A DNA stretch of 64,000 nucleotides from contig BLAL01000334.1 in assembly GCA_015698045.1 (NCBI GenBank), positions 62,001 through 126,000 of the forward strand, in the 5' to 3' direction. The notes under the pieces were generated by a model that saw nothing but the letters and a program-made list of their open reading frames with translations, did not search any database and was not told the DNA's origin. The stretch's first letter is position 1, and every line of letters begins with the position of its first letter. Shown here piece after piece: positions 44,340 to 54,469 of the stretch. This stretch comes from Rhizophagus clarus (lineage: Eukaryota > Glomeromycota > Glomeromycetes > Glomerales > Glomeraceae). Made by a program: the position numbers and the translations under genes.

Positions 44340-45420
44340 ATAGTAAAGAAAGAGATGTATAATGAAAAGAAGTAAAAGGGATAAAGTAAAATAAGAAAGA
44401 AAATGAGGAATAAAAAGAGAAATCGAGGATGAAGGGATGATGAAAGGAGAGATCAAGGAAGATAATGATGAAAGGAGTGATCAGGAATAAAAGAATGCTG
44501 AAAGGAGTGATCAAGAATGAAAGAGGAACGAAATAAATGATCAAGGACGAGATAGTGATACAAGGAGCAATCAAAGACAAAAAGAGAACGAAAAAAAAGA
44601 TCAAGGATGAAATAATGACAAAAGAGAAACGATTAAGGATGAAGGGGGCACAAAATAACAATCAAGGATGAAATAATGATGAAAGGGGAGATCAAGAATG
44701 AAGAGGGAATGAAAGAAACGAAAATAATGATGAATGGAGAGATCAAGGATGAAGAGGGAATGAAAGAAATGATCAAGGATAAAATAATGATGAAAGGAGC
44801 AATTAAGGATAAAAGGGAAATGAAAGGATAAAATAATAATGAAAGGAGAGATCAAGGATGAAGGGGAACAAAAGTAATGTTTAAGGATGAAATAATAATA
44901 AAAGGAGAGATCAAGGATAAAGAAGGAACAAATGAAACGATCAAGGACAAAATAATGATGAAAGGAGCGATTAATGATGAAGAAGGAACGAAAGGAACAA
45001 TCAAGGATGAAATAATGATGAAAGGAGAGATCAAGGATGAGGGGGAAACAAAAGTAATGATTAATGATGAAATAATAATAAAAGGAGAGACCAAGGATGA
45101 AGAGGAAATAAAAGAAACGATCAAGGACGAAAGGAATGATCAAAGATAAAAGAGAGAACAAAAGGAATGATCAAGAAGGAAAAGGGAATAAAAGGAACGA
45201 TAAAGAATGAAAGGGGAAGCAAAAGAAACGAAAGTGGAAGCAAAAGAAACAATAAAAGATGAAAGTAATAGTAAAAAGAAATGATAAAGGACGAGAGGGA
45301 ACAAAAAAACAATGAAGGATGAAAGAATTATGAAAAGGTGTGATAAAGAACGAAATAAAAAATGAAAATACCCAAAACAAAATGAAAATAAAATCGCAAA
45401 AAAAGAAAAGCCCAGCCGAA
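44340..45420. repeat. Purine-rich tandem tract (AAGGATGAA / GGAGAGATC units)
   Basis: Dozens of units such as gatgaaaggagagatcaagg, almost pure purine on the plus strand over a kilobase. Overlapping ORFs on both strands are translations of the repeat and were not called. Such tracts can form triplex or R-loop structures; whether they do here is unknown. Confidence 0.75.
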
Positions 45421-45454
45421 AAAAAAAAATAAGAAAAGATGGTTAGTTAAAGAA

Positions 45455-45780
45455 GGCAAATCTAAAGATTCAAAGTGTCTTGAACTTACCATTTACTGGA
45501 AACTTGACGACGAAGTCTAAAGCCGTTAACCGTCAAAAAGATTAACCTGCAAAAGAAAGTGTTAACGTTAATTAACAAAAAAAAATTGAAAAAGAAACTT
45601 ACCAGAAGCTCCCAAGCTAAGAAAATAAGCACTTACAAAAAAAAGAACGTTATTTAATGCTGATTTATAATAAAAAAAAACGATTTAAAAAAATAAAACA
45701 TACTGAAAGTAACAAAAGTAAAAAGCGGCAAAAATTAAAAAAAAAATCGCGTATAAAAAAACAAAATAAACAATTAATTT
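45455..45780 (-). repeat. Exon-like units inside the 9-bp-duplication element
   Basis: On the minus strand: CTTTCTTTTGCAG | 57-nt core | GTAAGTTCAAG (near 45490-45547), and TTTTTTTTGTAAG | 29-nt core | GTAAGTTTC (near 45600-45636). These are the cleanest splice-site-like borders among the minus arrays. Confidence 0.55.
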
Positions 45781-45981
45781 AGAATCACGTGATAGGGGTG
45801 GCAAAAAATCATGTACCACCTGGAGTGGTACCAACAATTTTTCTTAATAAAAAGTTGTTTTTCTTATAAAAAAAATGTTTTTATTATTGGTAAATTGGTT
45901 TGGTAAATCACAAAACTAATACTGAAACTGAAAGTTTTAATTCAATAAATCATAAAACTGAAACTGCTCTGATACTGAAAC

Positions 45982-47492
45982 AGAATTCTGAACAATACTA
46001 ATATAACTCACAAATGATCTGTATGCATTTACTATTAACTCTACACAACTTTTTTTTCATAGTAATGCTATGCAAACTTACATCTTAGTTAAAAAAAATT
46101 TTTTAAATTTATAAAAAATTCATTAATTTATTTATTTATTTATTGTGGATCGAGTCAATGTAATTTACATTTAAAAGAAAAAAGAAATATAAATCTAAAT
46201 TTTAAAATTAAAAAATAACATTATAATTGTAAAACAACCAGGTCTCAATACTGATAATGGAATGAGAGAAGAAGTAGAGTCTTATACAAGAAACTACTTA
46301 ACGCATTTTGATTAAAGAGATATCAGAAAGAACTATAAAATGACCCAAAAAATAATAAAGAATCTAAACTAAAGGGAAGATATGCTTAAAAATTTATAAA
46401 AAATTTATTAACGCTATAATGAATTATTCAGTATAAAAGCAGGGTTATATGACTTGCCGATATAATCAGATAATCTGAATATCTGATCTTTTTTTAATTA
46501 TTTATCAGTTTATTTTTGTAGTGTTTCCAGATGAAAAGTACAATCAGACTTTTGGAATTAAGATAAGGGAAGGTTGGGGAAGGTTTTTCTTTGTTTTTTT
46601 TTAATTAATTAAGTTATTAACTTTTTTTTTTATTTTTTGTAGTATTGCCAGACAAAAAGTATGACCAGACTTTTGGAATTAAGGTAAGGAAGGGTGGGGA
46701 AGTGTTTTTCAGTGTTTTTTTTAACTAATTAATTAATTTTTTTTTCTTTTTTGTAGTGTTGCCAGATAAAAAGCACAACTAGACTTTTGGCATTAAAGTA
46801 AGAGAGGGAAGAGGAAGTGTTTTTCAGTTTTTTTTTAACTAATTAATTAATTTTTTTTTCTTTTTTGTAGTGTTGCCAGATGAAAAACATGACTGGACTT
46901 TTGGAATTAAGGTAAGAAAGGGTGGGAAAAGTGTTTTTCAGTTTTTTTTTAACTAATTAATTATTTTTTTTTTCTTTTTTGTAGTGTTGCCAAACGAAAA
47001 GCACGACCAGACTTTTGGAATTAAGGTAAGGAAGGGTAAGGAAAATGTTTTTCGGTATTTTTTTTTAACTAATTAATTAATTTTTTTTTTCTTTTTTGTA
47101 GTGTTGCCAGATGAAAAGTACGAGCGGATTTTTGGAATTAAGGTAAGGGAGGGTGGAGGAAGTGGTTTTCAGTTTTTTTTTAACTAATTAATTAATTTTT
47201 TTTTTTGTAGTATTGCCAGACAAAAAATATGACTGAACTTTTGGAATTAGGGTATTAAAAACCAAAAAAGAATAATAAAAATAAATAAAATAAATAATTT
47301 ACATTTACTAAAATTAGTATTTTTTAAAAATAAATCCACATATATCTATTATAAACTCTATGCAAACATAATATGTGAGTTACTCCCAAATTGACTGATC
47401 TACGTAAACTCAATTTGTGGGTTTAAAAAATAACTTCATATAAACTCTACGCAAACTTGTATGTGAGTTATATTAGTATTATTCGAGGTCCT
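45982..47492. mobile_element. hAT-like element, 1.5 kb, carrying the 41-nt unit array
   Basis: Flanked by an 8-bp duplication ACTGAAAC (45974-45981, 47493-47500). The TIRs share AATACTAATATAACTCAC within imperfect 30-bp ends (AGAATTCTG... and, complemented, AGGACCTCG...). The pre-insertion sequence is confirmed by copy 2 of the foldback element. It has no transposase; the interior is the seven-unit array plus AT-rich arms that also contain the inverted words ctctacgcaaacttgtatgtg and the like. Confidence 0.75.
46505..47255 (+). repeat. Seven tandem 41-nt exon-like units with splice borders
   Basis: Units start at 46522, 46643, 46757, 46871, 46985, 47102 and 47211 (steps 109-121). Each has aactaattaattaa, a T-run ending TTTTTTGTAG, exactly 41 nt like TGTTGCCAGATGAAAAGCAC...GGAATTAAG, then GTAAGG/GTAAGA. 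Unit 1 has ATAAGG and unit 7 lacks the donor. Each core can be read LPDEKYDQTFGIK, but 41 nt shifts the frame between units, so serial splicing would not give a repeat protein. These may be copies of one captured exon or a non-coding splicing unit. Confidence 0.7.
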
Positions 47493-47616
47493 ACTGAAAC
47501 CAGTCAGTACAGTTCAATAATTACCAAAACTGATTAGAGTTCTAATCTTGTATCAATAGGTATCAATCAGGTATATACCTGATTGATATCTGATTGACAA
47601 TGATTCAACCTGTGTA

Positions 47617-49511
47617 GGGCTTTGATCGGTTCAGTTTGGTTCAGTTTTTGCAAAAACTGATACTGAACTAAATTAATTGGTATTAGTATTGATGATTACT
47701 GAAACTGACTGGTATCAGTATTGATGATTATCAAAACTGATCAATAATTACCAAAAACCAAACTGATTTACCAATATTAAAAATCATTTTTAGTAAAAAA
47801 AACATCGCAAAACTATTTTTTTTATCAAATTAAGTCATCTATAAAAATGTTTCACAACGTTTTTTATTAAAGTAACAAAAAAAATGGTGCAATACATTTT
47901 TTTATTAAAATTAGTTCATAAAAAAATTTCACAACGTTTTTATTAAAGTGATAAAAAAACGTAGCAAAACATTTTTTTTATTAAATCAACTGATAAAAAA
48001 TATTTCGCAAACATTTTTTAACTAAAGTAACAAAAAAATGTAACGAACCATTTTTTTATTAAAATTAACTCAAACATTTCACAACATTTTTATTAAAGTG
48101 ACAAAAAAAATGTTGCAAAACTTTATTTTTATTAAAATTAGCTAATAAAAATGTTGTGCAATGTTTTTATTAAAGTGATAAAAAAATGTAGCAAAATGTT
48201 TTTTTATTAAATCAACTAATAAAAAACATTTTGCAACGTTTTTTAATTATAGAGATAAAAAAATGTAGTGAAACATTTTTTTTAATTAAACTAACTGTTA
48301 AAAAATGTTTTGCAACATTTTTTAATTAAAGCAACAAAAAAAACATAGCGAAACATTTTTTTTATTAAATTAACTAATAAAAAATGTTTCACTATATTTT
48401 TTAATTATAGAGACAAAAAAAACGTAGTAAAACATTTTTTTTATTAAATTAACTGATAAAAAATGTTTCACTATATTTTTTAATTATAGAGACAAAAAAA
48501 ACGTAGTAAAACATTTTTTTTATTAAATTAACTGATAAAAAACATTTCACAATGTTTTTAACTAAAGCAACAAAAAAAAATGTAGCAAAACGTTTTTTTA
48601 TTAAATTACAACGTTTTTTAACTAAAGCAACAAAAAAATGTAGTGAAATGTTTTTTTTATTAAAATTAGCTAATAAAAACATTTACGCAATATTTTTATT
48701 AAAGTGACAAAAAAAACATAGCAAAACATTTTTTATTAAATCAACTAATAAAAACATTTCACAACATTTTTTAATTATAGAGACAAAAAAAATGTAGCGA
48801 AACATTTTTTTAATTAAACTAACTGTTAAAAAATGGTTCGCAATATTTTTTAATTAAAGCAACATCAAAAAAATGTAGCAAAACATTTTTTTTATTAAAT
48901 TAACTGATAAAAAATATTTCGCAACATTTTTTAATTAAAGTGACAAAAAAAAATATTGCGAAATGTTTTTTTTATTAAAATTAACTCATAAAAATGTTTC
49001 ATGACATTTTTATTAAAGTGACAAAAAAAAATGTTGCGAAACATTTTTTTTATTAAAATTAATTAACAAAAATTTTTCACAACAGTTTTGTAATTATGCT
49101 GACAAAAAACCGTTGCGAACAATTTTTTTTATCCAATTAACATTTCACAATATTGTTTGTTAAAGTGATAAGAAAAAAGTTGTAAATAGTTATTTTTTTT
49201 ATTAGATTAATAAATAAAAACATTTCACAATATTTCTTAATTAAAGTAACAAAACACTGCTGTGAAACAGTTTGTTTTATCAAAATAACTAATAAAAAAC
49301 ATTTTGCAATATTTTTTTATTATATTATTTAGTTAAATCAATTTAGTAATTCAGTTTGATAAATCACAAAACTGGTACCGAAATTGCAATTATCGAAACT
49401 GATTAGTAAATTTACCAAAAATTTCAGTTCAGTAAACCGTAAAAACCAAAACTGCTCTGATACTAAAACTGATCAGTACAGTTCAGTAATTACCAAAACC
49501 GATCAGAGCCT
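47617..49511. mobile_element. Foldback satellite element, copy 4 (CpG-poor)
   Basis: Starts GGGCTTTGATCGG after TA (47615-47616) and ends GATCAGAGCCT before TA (49512-49513). The centre has the same alternating arms and gtgacaaaa/ttaattaaag spacers as copy 1 in inverted order, but with most CpG lost. No nested insertion. ORFs inside are repeat translations. Confidence 0.78.
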
Positions 49512-49513
49512 TA

Positions 49514-49879
49514 GACCTGTGTAATCTTTTCTAATATCTAATAGTTTCATGCTTTAAAAATACTCTACAATTGGATTAATTTCACTGGTCTCTTTCTCAG
49601 ATAATGGGTTATACTTTTGTGATGTGAAACGAATTCATGTCTCATTTATTATGGAAGCTGGTAACTTGGCTAACAATTCAGATTATGCTTAGTTAAATGT
49701 CATTATATATTTATACATGGTACAAAAAAATGGAATTTCATGAAATTTCAAAAATAGACCACGATATTATATCAGTATCATAATATTAGAAGTTTACATA
49801 TCAATATTGTGAAAGATCAGCTACTCTGATCAAATCACATGTGCGTTACAATTTATAATGCTAATCACTTTTGCCAGCA
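49514..49879. other. AT-rich spacer, no gene
   Basis: No ORF or repeat of note between foldback copy 4 and the decayed gene block. Confidence 0.4.
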
Positions 49880-50720
49880 TTAATACATGATCATATTTTT
49901 CGCAATACAGATAATAGATTTTTTATTGTTCTTGGCCTCAAGTTTGCTAATGTGTTGTTTCAATGAATTGATCTTGCTGGAAGGATTTACAGGATCATTT
50001 ATTTCAGATTGCATGCTCGCGTAATGTAGTATTAGTATGAAAAAATAAAAACACATGATTTTAGCTAATAGGCTATAAGCGAAATTTGCCAAGAAATAAA
50101 TATTATATAGTACACTTACTTTATTAATAATATAACTTAATAAAAATTATATGTATGAAATCTCTATTCTATGAATTTTTGGAGGTCGAAACTATTACTG
50201 CCATCTCGCCAGAACTATGCTCACTATCACCAGAATAGGAATCATACAATATCTTATGGATTGTACATGTGATAGCCATTCTTAATGTTATTAAAACATG
50301 GATAAGCGGGTATATGGCACTTGGTGAAGTCATATGAAGTAGGATCAGTGCTTCCTCTATTAAGCAATACTTGTAAATACCCAATTTTCTACACATGGCA
50401 TAAAGTTCCATAACATCACCTGCAATATTTATAGCAAATATAGACAATATCTGCCTCTTAGATGAAAAATTAAATATCCTCTTAAGCTTTGATATTTTTC
50501 TAGTAGTGTCAATAGAATCTTTAAAAAATCGTATTAATTTTTTATGGTTTTGCTAGTGCTTGTCTTGACTGGAATCTGGCCTGCCAGTTTTGAGGTATAC
50601 AATTTCAAGCTCCGCACTTTTCTCTAGTTGCACTACAGTCATATAATTAGATTTTTGTGCAAATTTACAAGACCCTTTTCATACAGTATTAGCCAAACTC
50701 ATCTCTTCACCCCTATTTAA
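49880..50720 (-). pseudogene. Decayed host gene pieces, coiled-coil and helical
   Basis: Two segments on the minus strand. From about 50720: EEMSLANTV, stop, then KFAQKSNYMTVVQLEKSAEL, DSIDTTRKISKLKRIFNF and NIAGDVMELYAMCRKLGIYK to IVSTSKNS at 50169. The frame changes once. After an intron-like gap, 50092-49880 has INDPVNPSSKINSLKQHISK and LEAKN, a coiled-coil start common in expanded families of these fungi (from memory, not searched). No catalytic motif. Most likely a dead paralogue of a lineage-specific family. Confidence 0.4.
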
Positions 50721-51023
50721 GAAAAATCATTAAATAAGAAAAAATAACGCTACAATTATAGCTGATACTAGAAGTAACACTTACCATATATCCCATATAA
50801 CAGGATTTTCAGGCAACTTACTCATTACTATATTTATTAATGGCGCAAGTACTTCACATACATATGATTCTTTATTAACCAGTTTTTTCTTTTTTGTATA
50901 GGCTTCATACTTAGATGACTTTTAAACTTTAGCCTTACAAAAGATCCCACTTATTTTCATTATTTATGCTGTAAGTTAATATATAAAAAAAGGCAAAGTA
51001 TGGTAAGCAAAGCTCAAGCGAAC

Positions 51024-51480
51024 TTACAAAGATTTTAGTATTCGTCTTGCCATTTCTTGAAGCCTTTCAGAACTATCTAGCCATTTTCCAAATTTAACAT
51101 TACTCAAATCTTCATCCAAATTTATCTTCAACTCCTCATTATGGATAATTTCTTTACAAGTATCCATTATCATATCATTATGATCTAGCTTATATTTCTC
51201 AAAAGGTTCCTTAAATATATCGCAAAATGATCCAGACATCTTTGTGAAAGGTTCTGATTTGATATCAAGAACTCTGAAACATATTGGATAATCAAATCTA
51301 AGGCTCTTGACATTTATTTTCTCTAATTCCATTCCAATTCTTTCTCACATAGTTTTTTTCATAGCTGATACTTTTACTTTTGAGCTGATCAACATCACGT
51401 ATTAAAAGCTCTAAATTTGAGTTTGCATTATCAGACCATGTTTTGGCATCAATCACTAAAGCTTTCATTCCTATGAGAGA
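51024..51480 (-). pseudogene. Decayed host gene exon (unknown family)
   Basis: The minus strand reads KALVIDAKTWSDNANSNLEL then DVDQLKSKSISYEKNYVRK. After a frame change it continues INVKSLRFDYPICFRVLDIK, GSFCDIFKEPFEKYKLDHND and KFGKWLDSSERLQEMARRIL, ending at a possible GTAAGT donor near 51025. It is charged and helical, with no recognised domain. It probably belongs to the same gene or family as 49880-50720. Confidence 0.4.
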
Positions 51481-53190
51481 GCATAAATCTTTGAATACGG
51501 TTGCTACTTAAATATAGTTAACTTAACTTAGGCTTAATGTTATTCTGACATATTAAATTAAATATCCCCTACGCAGGATCAGATTAGGTTTTTATTTTCA
51601 TAAGAAATATTAAAATGCTAGTAGTAAGTCAGTCAAAATATATGCTCGCTAGGCATATATATATAATTAGTTACTGCTATGTGGAAGTGATAGTATTACG
51701 ACAGTACAGCGCATTCACTAAAATATATATATGCGAGAAAATCTAAAAAAATACATCATATCCTCATATTCACTATGAAAATATTTTATTACATTATCCG
51801 CTTTACCAGTTTCTTTCCAGTGCTAAAATTTTAAAGCTTTTTTTTCGTTCAGCATCCTCTGAGAAGACTTGTTTTAAGACTCTTTCCAAAACATTTTCAA
51901 AGTTCTCTACCTCTTTTTTAAGAACACCTATCTATTCACTCTGCTCCACTCGTACAAACAATGCTGTAGAAATTTTTACGATGCTGAGTAGTTCTCTCAT
52001 TAAACAGAATTCTTCTATGTTTTTTTGATAGAATAAAAGTTAAATATCAGTGAAAAGCTTTCTAAACAAAGTAAAAAAAAAATAACGAATAATTTCACTA
52101 TACTACCTTTTTAAATGACTCCATTTATGATCCTCTAGGCTTGCATTTATGTTGAAGAAGAGACAGGAGAATATGTAAGGTACCTTTACGCCAAAAGTTT
52201 GTGTTTGAGAATAAGGGCATGCGGAATGTGCATTAAAGATCTTAACATTTACAAAGGTGCTGAAGGTATGCATATACATACTTTTTTTCTTTATTTTACT
52301 TGCCCGACTGCTCAAAATAAAGGTCTAGTAACATTATATAAATATACTTTGGTAGAATCTAGTAGGAATAGTCTATAGCTCTAGAGAAAATAAACTCATA
52401 AATAAAAGCTATTTAGATAGATAGGAAAAAAATTTGAAATATTTTGGGGATCGATTTTTTAATGTATAAAAATTAATTTGTTGCATAAGCAGTCACATAG
52501 AGTTACAGATGATTTGTGGTGTATCACTCATTACATCATATACACTTTAACAAGGATCACAAAACGTGCTAATTTATATCACACATGCTTATATGCATTG
52601 TGGCTGAATAATATATTATTTTATTAAGACAATATTCCAGATCTGGATCAAGGACTGATCTGAAAAATTTGGCAGGTGATACATTTTATACATAGCGCCT
52701 TCAGCCAATTTTACTAGGCAGATTATATAGCTATTCATTTCGCAAAAAATAAAGTATAAGTTATGTTTGGCCTTGACATAGTCGAGAGATATATAATACT
52801 AATGATTGGTTGAAAGATATTGCAAAGTGCTTTAAGCCAATTAGACAACCATGATTACTCTCCCATCCTTTAATCTCAACATAGTGCTTTTTGGCTGTTT
52901 TATATACTGAGATGAGATAAATAATTTGTCTGTATCACTTTTATAATTCAATAATTGATAAAAATTAAGTGAAACCATTTCTTGGTAAGGTAACAGAAAT
53001 ATAAGCTGACTCGAATTTTGGAGCACTTAGCATAATATTTTTTTCTACTGTTGCTTTAGACTGGGCATAATTTTCATAACTAGCCATAAAATTCAAATCA
53101 TGATCATATGATACCGATGCCAACTTATCATTTTGAAGTAGATTGGAAGAAAAGCTCTAGACAGAGACAATTAATTTTAGCTTCTTCTTG
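51480..53190. other. Region of weak, broken coding traces
   Basis: On the minus strand 52030-51790 reads EEFCLMRELLSIVKISTALF, a stop, and EVENFENVLERVLKQVFSED, likely a coiled-coil exon upstream of 51024-51480. Elsewhere only short ORFs without family-like text. From 52400 to 52800 I see nothing. Confidence 0.35.
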
Positions 53191-53199
53191 TAATATGTA

Positions 53200-53665
53200 T
53201 TATTTATATTGCCAGATCAGAAATTCCCTTGTATCAATAGATTCGAGAATATCATTTCTTCTTGCATATTCTTTTGAAATAGCATCTCCATTAATACAAC
53301 TCTTCAAGTGACTATCTTGATAGGAATCATCTAAAGTAGAATATTTTTTAGGTATAAAAACCAAGGAGTTACACATATTACAATATATATAATTTGATGG
53401 CAAACTATATACCGTATCACAGAAGGAATAGTGCTTTCCATACATTGTAATGTATCCATTCCCAGAAAGGATTGCTAGGTTCTCTTTTAGAATTTTCCTG
53501 AATGGATCTCTAATACGAGAGCACCACATTTCTGGTGTTTCATGACCATGTCTTTCTGTTAAAAGTTATACTGCACCAAGTATACTTATATATGCTGCAG
53601 AGCCTCCATAAGAATTATGCGCATTAATTAGCTTAAAATAGGTTCTATTATCTAAATCCATATTA
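53200..53665 (-). pseudogene. Decayed host gene exon with Cys pair (unknown family)
   Basis: The minus strand from about 53662 reads DLDNRTYFKLINAHNSYGGS, an in-frame stop after ILGAV, then HGHETPEMWCSRIRDPFRKI, NLAILSGNGYITMYGKHYSF and YIYCNMCNSLVFIPKKYSTL to LIWQYK. A YIYCNMCNSLV pair followed by HLKSC could bind zinc. I do not recognise the family. Confidence 0.4.
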
Positions 53666-54048
53666 GCGTTTGATAGACAGATTATAATAATTTTATTGAT
53701 ATGTGTTGTGTTTTTTATCGATTTTAGCTGATTTAAGCAATATTATACTATAATAAAACCAAATTCATTTTTTATTCGTTTATATAGGGTCATATCTAGC
53801 CGGCTATGCTAATTTTATATGCACAGCGCTTTCGGCTAAATCAGTTTGTGGCATGATGTACTGTATATCATATCATATGAGATCTTCCTAGTTCCCTGTG
53901 CGAAGTGCCTATGGCCCAGTTCCTCGAAAGTTCTAGAAGAATTCCAGGAGCTGGCGAGTTTCTCAAAATCATGAGATGATTGGTTAATTACATTCTGGGA
54001 AAATTATAGACACAGGAGCAGTAATATGGCGCAATAGAAAGGAATCCT

Positions 54049-54305
54049 GGACATGCATGTCCACTAGTTATGTGGTGTTAGTATCGATCAAATATTTTTG
54101 GACATGCATGTCCGCTAATTAAGTGGTGGCAGTGACGGTCAAATATTTTGATATATATATATCCTAATTATGTAGTGTCAGTATCGGTTAAATATTTTTA
54201 GACATGCATGTCCGCTAATTATGTGATGTCAGTATCGGTCAAATATTTTTGGACATGTATGTCCGCTAATTATGTGGTGTTAGTATTGATCAAAAATCAT
54301 TTCAA
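54049..54305. repeat. 51-bp minisatellite with palindrome GGACATGCATGTCC
   Basis: Five units start near 54049, 54100, 54150, 54200 and 54251. Each holds the 14-bp palindrome (mutated to atatatatatat in unit 3), followed by taattatgtggtgtcagtat and cggtcaaatatttt. Confidence 0.85.
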
Positions 54306-54469
54306 GCTAATCATACAGTAGTCAGTATCAATTAAAAAAATAAATGGCCAAACTGGCTAAACTTTATTAATATATGTTTTCAGAACACTATAACAGATAT
54401 TGCCAGACATGCAAGTCACAGATGCTGTAATATGTGGCATAATACACTGCCAAAGGCGCTCAGAGCAAA

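Larger units (their letters stand above)
44005..45843. mobile_element. Element with 9-bp duplication and CACGTGA-bearing TIRs, 1.84 kb
   Basis: The direct repeat TTAATAAAA (43996-44004, 45844-45852) flanks TIRs that share GGTGCCACCCCGGGTGG / GGTACCACTCCAGGTGG and then TTGCCACCCCTATCACGTGA. A 9-bp duplication and ~60-bp TIRs are Mutator-like. The interior has no transposase: a purine-rich tandem tract (44340-45420) and two or three exon-like units (45455-45720). Confidence 0.75.
42149..47542. mobile_element. Foldback satellite element, copy 3 (CpG-poor), with three nested insertions
   Basis: Starts GGGCTCTGATCAG at 42149 after TA; ends GATTAGAGTTC at 47542 before TA (47543-47544). The body matches copy 2, but most CpG have become TpG or CpA (AACATTTCACAAC, AAAGTTGTGAAA). 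Three unrelated elements are inserted at 42497-43485, 44005-45843 and 45982-47492. Without them the element is about 1.05 kb, close to copy 2. Confidence 0.8.

Noticed and set aside
44335-45380. Several ORFs up to 186 codons on both strands
   Set aside because: Translations of the purine-rich tandem tract, low complexity on either strand.
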